Positions 1 through 9,762 of a DNA stretch of 64,000 nt are shown in pieces. The stretch covers positions 93,062-157,061 of the forward strand of contig SUXW01000006.1 in the NCBI GenBank assembly GCA_015060765.1, given 5' to 3'. Numbering within the stretch: position 1 is the stretch's first letter; each line of letters begins with the position of its first letter. Source of the DNA: Bacteroides sp. GTDB lineage: Bacteria; Bacteroidota; Bacteroidia; Bacteroidales; Bacteroidaceae. The notes below the pieces were generated by a model. The model was not told the DNA's origin. It ran no database searches and saw only the letters and a program-made list of their open reading frames with translations. Made by a program: the position numbers and the translations under genes.

Positions 1-2280
1 TTCATTGGCTATCTTCCAGGTCTTGGTAATAACTATACCTACTATCATGGCCAATGTCAAGATGGCGGTCATGATGTAATAAGGGATGGTATTTTCGATG
101 GTTGTAGCAAATTGGCTCATCCATAACTCCCCTACATACCATGCGGTCAAGGTTCCGATGAGTACAGCCGGGAGTGCCGTCCATAACACATCTTTTGCCA
201 ATAGTTCGATGATACCCCAAGCTTCGGCTCCGTTTACCTTGCGGATGGCAATCTCTTTGGAACGGCGATTAGTTTCATCGTTGGTATAGCCTATCAAGCC
301 CATCAAGGTAATGAAGAAAATGACGAATGTGGCGACTATTGTGGCGTTACGGAAAACGCGGACGGAATTGTAAGAATCTGCCAATGCTTGCTCCAAACTT
401 TCAAAATTGATTGTTTGACCCGGGAAAGCCTCTCCTGCTTCTTTGTTCAATCGTTGCAAGTTCTCGGCAAAAGGTTCTTTCAATCGAATATGAATCGAGC
501 CACTGAACATGGGTTGATAGTGCATCAGGAAAGGCATATTTTCATTTAAGAAATTACCGATTTGGAAATCCTTGATGATGCCTACAATCTTCACTTTCCC
601 TTCTTCGGTCAAGATAATCTGACCAATAGCTTGTTCAGCACTCCAACCACGCGTCTTCAACCATGTTTCGCTGGCAGCTATCTCACCACTGGCACGAGGA
701 AAACGCCCTTGCTTCACACGAATGTCCATAATATCGGCATAGTCCTCAGCCATATAATCGTACTTGGTGGAGAACAAGGAATTTCCTCCTTCATCGAACA
801 TCAGTTCTCCACTATATCCCCACAAAGGACTATTGTCCAGCGAGGAAGTAACGGCTTCCACGTAGGGCAATCCCTTGTAGAAGGTCTTGACCATTTGACT
901 GGTATCATAGTCGGGACAATACTGATATTCCACGGCGATGCGTTCGGGGTTATAACCCATGTCCTTGTTCAATACATAATGGAATTGAAACATCACGATA
1001 ATCATAATGCCACCGATGAAAGCTACACCGGCAAACTGAATGAAGAGCAACGGACGTTTCCATCCCTTCTTACCTTCTGTATATTGCTTGAAAACCTGTG
1101 TAACAGGGATTTTAGAAAATACATATCCCGGCATTATGCCACCGATGAGGAAAAGGACACCTACCACCGACAAAGATACCCAGATACGGTCGAACGCAAA
1201 GAGCGATGAAAGCTTAGTAGAAGCAGTGTCTTCCACAAAGTCCTGAAAATTAAGGACAAGAAATCCCATCAACAACAAGGCAAGCATGATGATGACAGCG
1301 GTTTCGTACAGAAACATGCCGAGGATGGTTCCATTTTCCGCACCACTACACTTGTGTACTCCCACGGCTTTGGCTCGTCGGCTGAGCGAGGAAACGGAAA
1401 GTAAGGCATAGTTCAATGCAGTGATGAACAAAATAGCACCTGCCAGGATTGCCATGATGGTGCTCATACGCTTCACTTCATCGTAATTTCGATAAGTGTT
1501 ACGGATAGGACATGCTTCTCCTTCGATGTTAAACCCTACATTAGGAATATGCTGCTGAATCATCAAATTCATTCGCTTATTCAATGTTTCAATATTTGCA
1601 TTTGGTTTGATACGGATATAACTTTTCCAACTATCTCCACCTTCCCACGAATAGTTCCCCCATCCCCTGTTCCAAATGGTCGGCATGGAAACAACGGCTT
1701 TTGCTCGTAAGGTACTATTGGCAGGAATATCAGCAAATGTACCCCGAACAGTCAAGGGCATTTGCTTGTTGTAGCTGATGACCTTTCCTATCGGGTTTTC
1801 ATCGCCGAACATTTGGGATGCCAATTCATCGCTTAGGTAGACAACATCCATTTGTTGCAAATCTTGTATTGGATTACCGCTGGTTACTTCGATGCCCATG
1901 GTCTCGAAGAAAAGCGAATCTGCCACCACCTTGCGGATATCGAATTTTGTTTCTCCATGATACAGGGGTTGGTTAGCCAGCCAAGTGCTAACAGTTGTTG
2001 CGCTTTCAACCATATCGGGCAAAGCTTCAAATGTACCCCCTGCCAGTTTTCCCACGCACATCTCTTGCCTCGAGTGTTTTTCATCGCCAATAGAAAATTG
2101 CATCCATAACTGATAAAGATTCTCATGCTCCTTAAAGCAAGTATCGAAGCTCTGTTCGTAGGCAACCCTTGAAAAGAGCAGGATGCTCATCATCAGCCCC
2201 AAGCCGAGGGAGATAATCTTGATGGCATTGGCACCACGGCTATGAACAATGGTTTGTATAACGTAATAGATTTGTTTCAT
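1..2280 (-). CDS. ABC transporter permease, FtsX/MacB type (partial at window edge)
   Basis: The minus-strand frame opens at an ATG at 2280 and stays open to the first base, so the C-terminus lies outside the window. The protein starts with a hydrophobic helix (residues about 15-35). A periplasmic MacB-PCD-like domain follows, then a block of three hydrophobic segments, a second periplasmic domain and a final FtsX block containing RRSKEIAIRKVNGA, the cytoplasmic coupling motif typical of FtsX domains. This is the duplicated FtsX layout of Bacteroidetes export permeases. Eleven bases separate it from the ATPase gene upstream, so the two should be co-transcribed and form one inner-membrane complex. 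The substrate cannot be read from the sequence. A sigma-54-type promoter lies ahead of the operon, which suggests inducible control by the neighbouring two-component system. Confidence 0.88.
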   Translation of the reverse strand, partial: MKQIYYVIQTIVHSRGANAIKIISLGLGLMMSILLFSRVAYEQSFDTCFKEHENLYQLWMQFSIGDEKHSRQEMCVGKLAGGTFEALPDMVESATTVSTWLANQPLYHGETKFDIRKVVADSLFFETMGIEVTSGNPIQDLQQMDVVYLSDELASQMFGDENPIGKVISYNKQMPLTVRGTFADIPANSTLRAKAVVSMPTIWNRGWGNYSWEGGDSWKSYIRIKPNANIETLNKRMNLMIQQHIPNVGFNIEGEACPIRNTYRNYDEVKRMSTIMAILAGAILFITALNYALLSVSSLSRRAKAVGVHKCSGAENGTILGMFLYETAVIIMLALLLMGFLVLNFQDFVEDTASTKLSSLFAFDRIWVSLSVVGVLFLIGGIMPGYVFSKIPVTQVFKQYTEGKKGWKRPLLFIQFAGVAFIGGIMIIVMFQFHYVLNKDMGYNPERIAVEYQYCPDYDTSQMVKTFYKGLPYVEAVTSSLDNSPLWGYSGELMFDEGGNSLFSTKYDYMAEDYADIMDIRVKQGRFPRASGEIAASETWLKTRGWSAEQAIGQIILTEEGKVKIVGIIKDFQIGNFLNENMPFLMHYQPMFSGSIHIRLKEPFAENLQRLNKEAGEAFPGQTINFESLEQALADSYNSVRVFRNATIVATFVIFFITLMGLIGYTNDETNRRSKEIAIRKVNGAEAWGIIELLAKDVLWTALPAVLIGTLTAWYVGELWMSQFATTIENTIPYYIMTAILTLAMIVGIVITKTWKIANE

Positions 2281-2291
2281 CATTCTACTTT

Positions 2292-2966
2292 TTATTCTAC
2301 AATATTTGCAACAATGCTACCATCGAACAGATGCACAATGCGGTGCGCATAGCCGGCATCATGTTTGGAGTGGGTCACCATAATGATGGTGGTTCCTTCG
2401 GCGTTCAGCTCGGTCAGCAAGTTCATTACTTCCTGTCCGTTCTTCGAGTCGAGGTTACCCGTAGGTTCGTCGGCCAAGATTAGTTTGGGATTGGTAATAA
2501 CGGCACGGGCAATGGCTACTCGTTGTTGTTGACCGCCCGAGAGTTGTTGCGGATAATGCTTGGCACGATGGCTGATGTTCATGCGTTTCAACATATCGGT
2601 CACCATCTTCTTGCGTTCGGCGGGCTTTATGCCGAGGTATACCAAGGGCAGTTCCACATTTTCGTACACATTCAGTTCGTCAATCAAGTTGAAGCTTTGG
2701 AATACAAAGCCGATTACTCCTTTACGTAAGCGCGTGCGTTCCTTTTCGTATAGATCGGCCACTTCGGTTCCAAGGAGTTTGTAGCTTCCTTCGGTGGGAT
2801 TGTCGAGCAGTCCCAGAGTGTTGAGCAAGGTGGATTTCCCACAGCCCGAAGGTCCCATAATGGCTACAAATTCGCCTTCCTTCACTTCCAGATGTACATT
2901 GTTCAATGCTACGGTTTCTACTTCTTCCGTACGGAATACTTTGCTGAGTCTTTCAATTTGAATCAT
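2292..2966 (-). CDS. ABC transporter ATP-binding protein (MacB/LolD type)
   Basis: A 224-aa nucleotide-binding subunit with every expected motif: Walker A GPSGCGKS (residues 38-45), Q-loop Gln90, signature LSGGQQQR (142-149), Walker B LILADEPTG (162-170) and switch His199. Length and sequence fit the MacB/LolD/FtsE branch, which partners FtsX-type permeases and powers export or mechanotransmission rather than import. It is the first gene of the operon and lies 11 bp before the permease. Its leader is about 110 nt long if transcription starts at the predicted sigma-54 promoter at 3091-3106. The divergent regulator and kinase genes start about 320 bp away. Confidence 0.93.
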   Translation of the reverse strand: MIQIERLSKVFRTEEVETVALNNVHLEVKEGEFVAIMGPSGCGKSTLLNTLGLLDNPTEGSYKLLGTEVADLYEKERTRLRKGVIGFVFQSFNLIDELNVYENVELPLVYLGIKPAERKKMVTDMLKRMNISHRAKHYPQQLSGGQQQRVAIARAVITNPKLILADEPTGNLDSKNGQEVMNLLTELNAEGTTIIMVTHSKHDAGYAHRIVHLFDGSIVANIVE

Positions 2967-3090
2967 AATTATTTATTTTTTGTTATTGTTTCTCTTCAAA
3001 AGGAAGCACCGTTTCGCAACGCTACTTCCTATAATGACAATGAGAGAATTAATATTTTATTCCTCATCATTCGTTCTCACTAATTCTATA

Positions 3091-3106
3091 GCAAACACCG
3101 TGCCAA
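3091..3106 (-). promoter_or_regulatory. Sigma-54 (RpoN) -24/-12 promoter of the ABC transporter operon
   Basis: On the minus strand this reads TTGGCACGGTGTTTGC, matching the RpoN consensus TGGCACG-N4-TTGC, with the invariant GG (-24) and GC (-12) at the right spacing. It points at the ATPase gene, with a start expected near 3079. The gene across the gap encodes an NtrC-family activator, which is the protein class such promoters require. Confidence 0.85.
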
Positions 3107-3158
3107 ACTTACAAACTATTGATAGCGAGGTGTTTGTTTTTTTTAACAATGAGGAGAC

Positions 3159-3231
3159 TGTCCAATAATTAGACACCGATGCCTAAAAATTGGACACAGC
3201 TGTAAAATTTTGATTGTCCAAAAAATAGACA
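3159..3231. promoter_or_regulatory. Three upstream activator sites (17-bp dyads)
   Basis: Three copies of a 17-bp dyad lie at 3159-3175, 3180-3196 and 3215-3231. The pattern is approximately TGTCNAATNATTNGACA. Their centres (3167, 3188, 3223) lie 60 to 120 bp upstream of the sigma-54 promoter, the usual position for enhancer sites of NtrC-family activators. The site nearest the regulator gene lies about 28 bp before that gene's -7 box, so the same protein may also control its own gene. Binding is inferred. Confidence 0.72.
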
Positions 3232-3259
3232 AAGTATAGGTTATTAGAATTCTTATCCA

Positions 3260-3267
3260 TACTTTTG
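3260..3267 (+). promoter_or_regulatory. -7 box of the response-regulator operon
   Basis: TACTTTTG matches the Bacteroidetes -7 element TAnnTTTG. It lies 22 bp before the ATG at 3290, which favours that start over the in-frame GTG at 3269. No clear TTTG -33 box is visible; the third 17-bp dyad lies just upstream. Confidence 0.6.
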
Positions 3268-3289
3268 TGTGGTAACATGTAAACGAATC

Positions 3290-4627
3290 ATGAAAAGACA
3301 AAAGACCATCGTAGTAGTGGACGACAATAAGGGAGTATTATCGGCCGTAAAGTTATTGTTGAAGGACAAGTTCGACAAGATACTGACTTTACCCTCGCCG
3401 GTAACGCTTATGACTACCTTAAAGGAGGAAAAACCGGATGTGGTATTGCTCGACATGAATTTTGGGAACGGACTCAATACGGGTAACGAAGGCTTGTTTT
3501 GGTTGCACGAAATCAAGAAAACATATTCTTCCTTACCTGTAGTGCTCTTTACAGCGTATGGTGACATTGACTTGGCGGTACGGGGTATCAAGGAAGGAGC
3601 GGACGATTTCATTGTGAAGCCTTGGGACAATGCACGTTTGGTGGAGACACTGCTATCGGCTTGTCATACATCCGGTAAAGGAAAGAAGATGGAAAACCCT
3701 ACCCCAAAATCGATGATGTACTGGGGAGAAAGCAAAGCGATGAAGGGACTCCGTGAATTGGTGGAACGAGTGGCAAAGACCGATGCCAACATCTTGATAA
3801 CCGGTGAAAATGGTACGGGTAAGGAGATGCTGGCCAGGGAAATTCATGCACTCTCTGTACGGAGCGACAAGGAAATGGTAGTCGTAGATATGGGAGCCCT
3901 TACCGAATCATTGTTTGAAAGTGAACTCTTCGGTCATGTGAAAGGATCGTTTACCGATGCCTATGCCGACAGGCCCGGTAAGTTTGAATCGGCTCATGGG
4001 AGTACTTTGTTCCTTGACGAAATTGGCAATCTGCCTTATCACCAGCAAGCCAAACTCCTTACCGTGCTCCAACGGCGGAGTATTGTCAGAGTGGGAAGCA
4101 ACCAGCCCATTCCCATAGACATCCGACTGATATGTGCCACCAATTGCAATTTACCAGAAATGGTGGCTCAGAACAAATTTCGTGAAGACTTGCTCTATCG
4201 GGTGAATACCATTCACATTGAAATACCTCCTTTACGCGAACGGAAAGAAGATATCATTCCTTTGGCGGAACGATTCATAGATCGATTTGGCAGACAATAC
4301 GACAGGGGGAAGATGACTCTTTCTCCTCAAGCCATCCGGAAACTGAAAGAACATCCGTGGTATGGTAACATCCGTGAATTGGAACATGCCATCGAAAAGG
4401 CAGTCATTATCAGTGAAGGTGCCACTCTCTCTGAGGAACATTTCCAATTCTCCCGAAAGACACTTGCCCCTAATTTGAATACAACGGTAGGAACCATAGA
4501 AGAAATGGAAGTGCAAATGATTAAACGGGCCATCGAACGGAACGAGGGTAATCTTTCGGCCGTGGCAATGGAATTGGGGATAACCCGACAGACTTTGTAC
4601 AACAAACTGAAGAAGTTCGGCTTATGA
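3290..4627 (+). CDS. Sigma-54-dependent response regulator (NtrC family)
   Basis: From the ATG at 3290 the protein has 445 aa; an in-frame GTG at 3269 would add seven residues. The N-terminal receiver domain carries the acidic pair DD (11-12) and phospho-acceptor Asp55 in VVLLDMN. The central AAA+ domain has Walker A GENGTGKE and the ESELFGHVKGSFTDA segment. Here the sigma-54-contacting GAFTGA loop reads GSFTDA, a substitution pattern I believe is common in Bacteroidetes. A Fis-type helix-turn-helix (LGITRQTLYNKLKKFGL) ends the protein. The stop overlaps the kinase start by 4 bp (ATGA), so the two form one operon. It most likely activates the divergent ABC exporter through the three dyads in the intergenic region. 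Confidence 0.92.
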   Translation: MKRQKTIVVVDDNKGVLSAVKLLLKDKFDKILTLPSPVTLMTTLKEEKPDVVLLDMNFGNGLNTGNEGLFWLHEIKKTYSSLPVVLFTAYGDIDLAVRGIKEGADDFIVKPWDNARLVETLLSACHTSGKGKKMENPTPKSMMYWGESKAMKGLRELVERVAKTDANILITGENGTGKEMLAREIHALSVRSDKEMVVVDMGALTESLFESELFGHVKGSFTDAYADRPGKFESAHGSTLFLDEIGNLPYHQQAKLLTVLQRRSIVRVGSNQPIPIDIRLICATNCNLPEMVAQNKFREDLLYRVNTIHIEIPPLRERKEDIIPLAERFIDRFGRQYDRGKMTLSPQAIRKLKEHPWYGNIRELEHAIEKAVIISEGATLSEEHFQFSRKTLAPNLNTTVGTIEEMEVQMIKRAIERNEGNLSAVAMELGITRQTLYNKLKKFGL

Positions 4628-5946
4628 TGAAGCAACTGCTGGATACATTCTGGATGAGATTGGGCATTGTCTTGATGCTGACGGCTACTTGTACAGGATT
4701 GGCCATTGTCCGCAATTGGCTTTGGTTTCCTGTAGGGATAGTTTGTCTGTTGGTGGCCATTTGGCATTTCTACCGCATCTATATGCATAACACCCGCAAA
4801 ATAACCTTTCTGCTGGATGCCATTGAAAACGATGACCCAGCCATACATTTCTATGAAAAAGTAAAAGATGGAGAGAGCTTGCAGGTAAATGTGATGTTGA
4901 ACCGCATTGCCAAGATTTTGTATAATGTAAAGATAGAAACCGCCCAACGGGAAAAGTATTACGAATTGATTCTTGATTTTGTAGAGACAGGTATTGTAGT
5001 ACTGAACGGCAAAGGTGCGGTTATCCAGAAAAACCGAAAAGCAATGGAGCTGTTGCGACTGGATGTCTTTACACACATCCGGCAACTTTCAACTGTTTCT
5101 GAAGGATTGGTGGATATGCTGGAGAAAGCTTCTCCGGGAGACAAGCTGCAAGCAAACTATTCTACAGAAAGAGGAACCGTTAGTCTGTCCTTACGGGTAT
5201 CGGGCATTCATATCAAGGATGAAGAATGGCGTATCATTGCCTTGAATGATATCAACAATGAACTGGATGAACGGGAAATAGATTCGTGGATACGTCTTAC
5301 CCGGGTGCTGACACACGAAATTATGAACTCCATCAGTCCCATCACTTCACTCAGTGAAACTCTACTCACCCTACCTGCTGCACACGACGAAGAAATGCGC
5401 CAAGGACTAGAAACCATCCGCACTACGGGTAAAGGATTGACGAATTTTGTCATGTCTTACCGTCGGCTCACTCGATTGCCCTCACCGGAACCATCCTTAT
5501 TTTATATATATCCTTTCCTTCAACGGATGATACAATTAGCCCTACACCAATATCCTGAAGCGAAAGTTTCCTTCGATATGCATCAAGTATCCGACGACCT
5601 GATTTTATATGCCGATGAGAGTTTATTGAGTCAAGTAGTAACCAATTTATTAAAAAACGCTATCCAAGCCATCGGAAACAAAGAAGGACATATCCAATTA
5701 ACCGCTTTTCGGAAAGATACGAAAAATATCCATTTGGAAATTTCCAACGACGGTCCACGTATTTCAAGCGAAATGGCCAAACAAATTTTTATACCCTTCT
5801 TCACAACTCGTGAAAATGGAAGTGGTATTGGACTTAGTTTGAGCAAACAAATTATGCGTATCAGTGGCGGTACATTGTCCTTACGCCCTTATACAAAGCC
5901 TGACGATTGGACTACTTTTGTGATAACCATCCCTTTAACCGTTTGA
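4624..5946 (+). CDS. Sensor histidine kinase
   Basis: A 440-aa membrane kinase whose start overlaps the regulator stop by 4 bp. Two closely spaced hydrophobic helices (residues about 12-55) leave almost no periplasmic loop, so it probably senses a membrane or cytoplasmic signal. A PAS-like region follows (about 105-210). The phospho-accepting His231 lies in LTHEIMNSISP. The ATPase core has N-box NLLKNAIQA, G1 ISNDGP, F-box IFIPFFTT and G2 GSGIGLSLSKQI. It is the cognate partner of the upstream NtrC-type regulator and resembles NtrB/NtrY-like kinases in organisation. Confidence 0.9.
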   Translation: MMKQLLDTFWMRLGIVLMLTATCTGLAIVRNWLWFPVGIVCLLVAIWHFYRIYMHNTRKITFLLDAIENDDPAIHFYEKVKDGESLQVNVMLNRIAKILYNVKIETAQREKYYELILDFVETGIVVLNGKGAVIQKNRKAMELLRLDVFTHIRQLSTVSEGLVDMLEKASPGDKLQANYSTERGTVSLSLRVSGIHIKDEEWRIIALNDINNELDEREIDSWIRLTRVLTHEIMNSISPITSLSETLLTLPAAHDEEMRQGLETIRTTGKGLTNFVMSYRRLTRLPSPEPSLFYIYPFLQRMIQLALHQYPEAKVSFDMHQVSDDLILYADESLLSQVVTNLLKNAIQAIGNKEGHIQLTAFRKDTKNIHLEISNDGPRISSEMAKQIFIPFFTTRENGSGIGLSLSKQIMRISGGTLSLRPYTKPDDWTTFVITIPLTV

Positions 5947-5972
5947 TTCTTCCGAACTTTTCCTTACATTTG
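5942..5972 (+). promoter_or_regulatory. Promoter of the M3 peptidase gene
   Basis: TTTG at 5942-5945, a 19-bp spacer and TACATTTG at 5965-5972 form a full Bacteroidetes promoter. It begins inside the last codons of the kinase gene and gives a leader of about 30 nt. Confidence 0.75.
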
Positions 5973-6007
5973 TACACAATTTCAAAAATCACTTAATTTT
6001 ATTCATA

Positions 6008-8113
6008 ATGAAACAAATGTTTGTTACGGCAGCTTGTGCGGCTGCCCTATTGAGCGGGTGTGCTTCGGGAACGAAGGACAATGCCAATCCGTTCTTGAGT
6101 GAATACAACACTCCATTCCAGGTTCCACCATTCGAAGATATCAAGATGGAACATTACAAACCTGCCTTCCTGCAAGGTATGGAAGAACAAGCCAAAGAAA
6201 TCGAGGCGATAGTCAACAACGAAGAACCGGCCACTTTCGAAAACACCATTGTGGCACTCGACCAAAGCGGACAATTGCTTAATAAGGTAAGTTCCGTATT
6301 CTACGGACTGAACAGTGCCAATACCAACGATGAGATGCAGGCCTTGAGCCGCGAACTCTCTCCGCTCCTTTCCAAGCATAGCGATGATATCAGCCTAAAC
6401 CAATCATTGTTTGCCCGCGTAAAGGAAGTCTACGGAAAGCGCGATTCCTTGGGATTGGATAAGGAACAGGCCAAACTCTTGGAAGAAACTTACAAGGACT
6501 TTGAACGTAGCGGTGCCAATCTGGATGCCGAAAGTCAAGCCAAGCTCCGCGAACTGAATAGCGAGATATCCATGCTCCAGCTTACCTTCGGACAAAACAT
6601 GCTGGCCGAAACCAATGCCTATACTTTATGGATACAAGATGAAAAGGATTTGGCCGGACTTCCCGCCAACCTGATAGCATCGGCCGCCGAAGCAACCAAA
6701 GGATCGGGCAAGGAAATTGGTTGGGTATTCACTTTGCACAACCCCAGTGTAATGCCTTTCTTGCAATATGCCGAGAACCGCGATTTGCGTGAACAAATAT
6801 TCAAGGCATACATCAACCGTGGTAACAACGGTAATGAAAACGACAACAACGAAGTGGTACGCAAGCTATTGGAAGCCCGTCTGGAAAAAGCCAAGCTGAT
6901 GGGATTCGAAGACTATGCTTCACTCGTACTCGAAACCCGTATGGCCAAGACTTCGGATGCCGTATACAATCTGCTCGACCAAGTATGGACTCCGGCTATT
7001 GCCAAGGCCAAAGAAGAATTGGCCGACATCCAAGCCGAAATCAAAAAGGACGGCAAGGACTTTACCGCTGAAGGTTGGGACTGGCGCTACTACGCCGACC
7101 GTGCCAAACGTGCCAAGTATAGCATGGACGAAAACGAAATCCGTCCGTATCTGCAATTGGAAAATGTACGCGACGGTATGTTCTACTTAGCCAACAAACT
7201 CTACGGAGTATCATTCAGTCCGTTGGCCGACATGCCGCTTCCTCATCCCGAAGCACAAGTTTTCGAATGTAAGGACAAGGACGGTGCCCACCTCGGTGTA
7301 CTCTACATGGACTTCTTCCCACGTGCAAGCAAGCGCGGAGGTGCCTGGTGCGGTGGTTACCGTTCGCAGACTTACAAGGACGGCAAGCGCGTAGCTCCGG
7401 TAGTGACCATTGTATGCAACTTCACCAAGCCGACAGGCGACCAACCGGCACTCCTCACCGCCGACGAAGCCGAAACCATGTTCCACGAATTCGGTCACGC
7501 ACTTCATAGCTTGTTCAGAGATGTTCATTACTATGGCATCAGCGGTGTACCGCGCGACTTTGTAGAACTTCCATCACAAATCAACGAACACTGGGTATTC
7601 GAACCAGAGATGCTGAAACAATATGCCAAGCACTATCAAACAGGTGAAGTGATGCCCGCCGAATTAGTAGAAAAGCTCGACAAGAGCGGTAAGTACGGAC
7701 AAGGTTTCGCCACTACAGAATACGTAGCCGCTTCGTTGCTCGACATGGACTTCCATGTAATGAAAGAAATACCCGAAAACTTCGACGTGATGAAATTCGA
7801 AGACGAAACCCTTGGCAAGCGTGGATTGTTGAAGCAGATTCCTTCCCGCTATCGCACTACATACTTCAACCACACCATGGGTGGCGGATACACCGCCGGC
7901 TACTATAGCTACATGTGGGCCGAAGTACTCGATGCCGATGCTTTCGAAGCTTTCAAGGAAACCGGAGACATCTTCCATCAGGAAGTGGCCGACAAGTTCC
8001 GCAAGTATGTACTCACTCCCGGTGGTATCGACGATGCCATGGATATGTACAAAAACTTCCGAGGCAAGGAACCGGGCATCGATCCGTTGTTGAAGAACCG
8101 TGGTTTAAAATAA
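6008..8113 (+). CDS. dcp: M3-family peptidyl-dipeptidase lipoprotein (Dcp-like)
   Basis: A 701-aa zinc metallopeptidase. The N-terminus is a lipoprotein signal with lipobox LLSGC (Cys18), so the protein should be anchored in the cell envelope. The zinc motif HEFGH is at 493-497 within MFHEFGHALHSLF, and the downstream third-ligand region and substrate-loop sequence HTMGGGYTAGYYSYMW are present. Length fits the Dcp/oligopeptidase A branch, which removes C-terminal dipeptides from short peptides. A POT dipeptide transporter gene begins 10 bp downstream. The pair therefore looks like an operon for making and importing di- and tripeptides. Confidence 0.92.
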   Translation: MKQMFVTAACAAALLSGCASGTKDNANPFLSEYNTPFQVPPFEDIKMEHYKPAFLQGMEEQAKEIEAIVNNEEPATFENTIVALDQSGQLLNKVSSVFYGLNSANTNDEMQALSRELSPLLSKHSDDISLNQSLFARVKEVYGKRDSLGLDKEQAKLLEETYKDFERSGANLDAESQAKLRELNSEISMLQLTFGQNMLAETNAYTLWIQDEKDLAGLPANLIASAAEATKGSGKEIGWVFTLHNPSVMPFLQYAENRDLREQIFKAYINRGNNGNENDNNEVVRKLLEARLEKAKLMGFEDYASLVLETRMAKTSDAVYNLLDQVWTPAIAKAKEELADIQAEIKKDGKDFTAEGWDWRYYADRAKRAKYSMDENEIRPYLQLENVRDGMFYLANKLYGVSFSPLADMPLPHPEAQVFECKDKDGAHLGVLYMDFFPRASKRGGAWCGGYRSQTYKDGKRVAPVVTIVCNFTKPTGDQPALLTADEAETMFHEFGHALHSLFRDVHYYGISGVPRDFVELPSQINEHWVFEPEMLKQYAKHYQTGEVMPAELVEKLDKSGKYGQGFATTEYVAASLLDMDFHVMKEIPENFDVMKFEDETLGKRGLLKQIPSRYRTTYFNHTMGGGYTAGYYSYMWAEVLDADAFEAFKETGDIFHQEVADKFRKYVLTPGGIDDAMDMYKNFRGKEPGIDPLLKNRGLK

Positions 8114-8122
8114 TTGCATCCG

Positions 8123-9688
8123 ATGAACCAAACAAAACCTAAAGGACATCCCAAAGGGCTATACCTGCTTTTCGTAACCGAAATGTGGGAACGTTTCAGC
8201 TATTACGGCATGCGCGCCTTGTTCATGTTGTATATGACACAAGCCCTGTTGTTCAACAAAGAACTATCCTCCGAAGTATACGGAAGCTATACGGGACTGG
8301 TTTACCTCACCCCTTTATTGGGCGGATACATCGCCGACCGCTATTGGGGTAACCGCCGGTCCATCGTATGGGGAGCTATCGTAATGGCCATCGGACAATT
8401 CCTGATGTTCCTGAGCGCTTGCTATTACGAAACCATCGCCATCGCCCAACCCTTGATGTTCATCGGATTGGGAGCGTTGATATTGGGTAACGGTCTGTTC
8501 AAGCCCAATATCTCGACCATGGTGGGCAACCTGTACGAAAAGAATGACAACCGCAAGGACTCGGCCTTCACCATCTTCTATATGGGAGTGAATGTAGGTG
8601 CCATGATTGCTCCATTATGGTGCGGTCTGGTAGGAAACACGGGACATCCCGAAGATTTCAAATGGGGCTTCCTCTCCTCTTGCATCGGCATGCTTATCGG
8701 AGCAACGGTCTTCCAGGTATTCAAAAACAAATACCTCCGTACGCCCGACGGGAAACCGGTGGGTATGCCACCCGTATCCTCTACCAAGCAAGAAGAAACG
8801 AAAGCAACCGGTGCTTCCACTTCCTACAAGCGGATATCCATAGCCACCTTCTTCGGAGTGATTTTGTTCCTGCTCTTTTCCATTAATTGGGAAAGTTTCA
8901 GTAACCCCGGTATCGGATACTTTGAAGGAGCCGACTGGATTGGCGCCATGATATATGCCTGCGTCATCGTGATGCCCGTTTTCATCATTACCGATGCTTC
9001 GCTCACCCGTTTGGAACAGAAGCGTATCGGAGTGATCTATATCATCGCCTTCTTTGTCATCTTCTTTTGGGCGGCCTACGAGCAAGCCGGTGCTTCGCTC
9101 ACCTTCTTTGCCGACGAGCAGACCGACCGCCACATCTTCGGATGGGAAATGCCCGCCGCCTATTTCCAATCGTTCAATGCGATTTTCATTGTAACATTGG
9201 CCCCTCTATTCGCCATGTTCTGGTCGTTTTTAGGACGTCACGGAGTAGAGCCCGCCTCGCCCGTCAAGCAATCCATCGGACTTTTCCTTCTCTCGATGGG
9301 ATATCTGTTCATTGCTTTCGGAGTGCGCGGTGTAGAACCCGGCATAAAGGTCAGCATGATATGGCTCACCGGTTTGTACCTTATCCACACCATGGGCGAA
9401 CTTTGCTTGGCCCCCATCGGTCTGTCGATGGTATACAAACTTTCGCCTGTCCGCTTCTCTTCCCTCCTGATGGGTGTATGGTATCTCAGTACTTCGGCGG
9501 CCAATAAATTTGCCGGTCTACTGAGCAGCTACTATCCCGAAGGCGGACAAGCCAAAAGCTTTTTAGGCTACCAAGTAGAAAACCTGTTCGACTTCTTCCT
9601 CTTGTTCGTCTTTATGAGTGGAGCGGCCTCGGTTGTTCTATTCATCCTTTCCGGCAAGTTGAAAAAGATGATGGAAGGTGTAGAATGA
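8123..9688 (+). CDS. Peptide MFS transporter (POT/PTR family)
   Basis: A 521-aa proton-coupled oligopeptide transporter with about 12 to 14 hydrophobic segments. The N-terminal signature TEMWERFSYYGMRALF contains the ExxERFxYY motif of the POT family, which binds protons and peptide. GNGLFKPNISTMVGNLY is the second family signature. The open frame extends to a TTG at 8114, but the ATG at 8123 is preferred because the N-terminus then matches family length. It lies directly after the peptidase gene, and a strong hairpin terminator follows it. A second, divergent POT gene is found at 11752-13317. Confidence 0.92.
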   Translation: MNQTKPKGHPKGLYLLFVTEMWERFSYYGMRALFMLYMTQALLFNKELSSEVYGSYTGLVYLTPLLGGYIADRYWGNRRSIVWGAIVMAIGQFLMFLSACYYETIAIAQPLMFIGLGALILGNGLFKPNISTMVGNLYEKNDNRKDSAFTIFYMGVNVGAMIAPLWCGLVGNTGHPEDFKWGFLSSCIGMLIGATVFQVFKNKYLRTPDGKPVGMPPVSSTKQEETKATGASTSYKRISIATFFGVILFLLFSINWESFSNPGIGYFEGADWIGAMIYACVIVMPVFIITDASLTRLEQKRIGVIYIIAFFVIFFWAAYEQAGASLTFFADEQTDRHIFGWEMPAAYFQSFNAIFIVTLAPLFAMFWSFLGRHGVEPASPVKQSIGLFLLSMGYLFIAFGVRGVEPGIKVSMIWLTGLYLIHTMGELCLAPIGLSMVYKLSPVRFSSLLMGVWYLSTSAANKFAGLLSSYYPEGGQAKSFLGYQVENLFDFFLLFVFMSGAASVVLFILSGKLKKMMEGVE

Positions 9689-9710
9689 TCACTTATGTAA
9701 ATACCTATAA

Positions 9711-9749
9711 CGTAAAAGAGCCGGATCACAATGACCCGGCTCTTTTACG
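9711..9749. terminator. Bidirectional intrinsic terminator
   Basis: A perfect 14-bp stem (9711-9724 with 9736-9749) has an 11-nt loop. The outer stem bases are A- and T-rich. It sits between the convergent POT transporter and DUF1593 genes and can serve both. Confidence 0.85.
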
Positions 9750-9762
9750 TTATCTCATCCTA

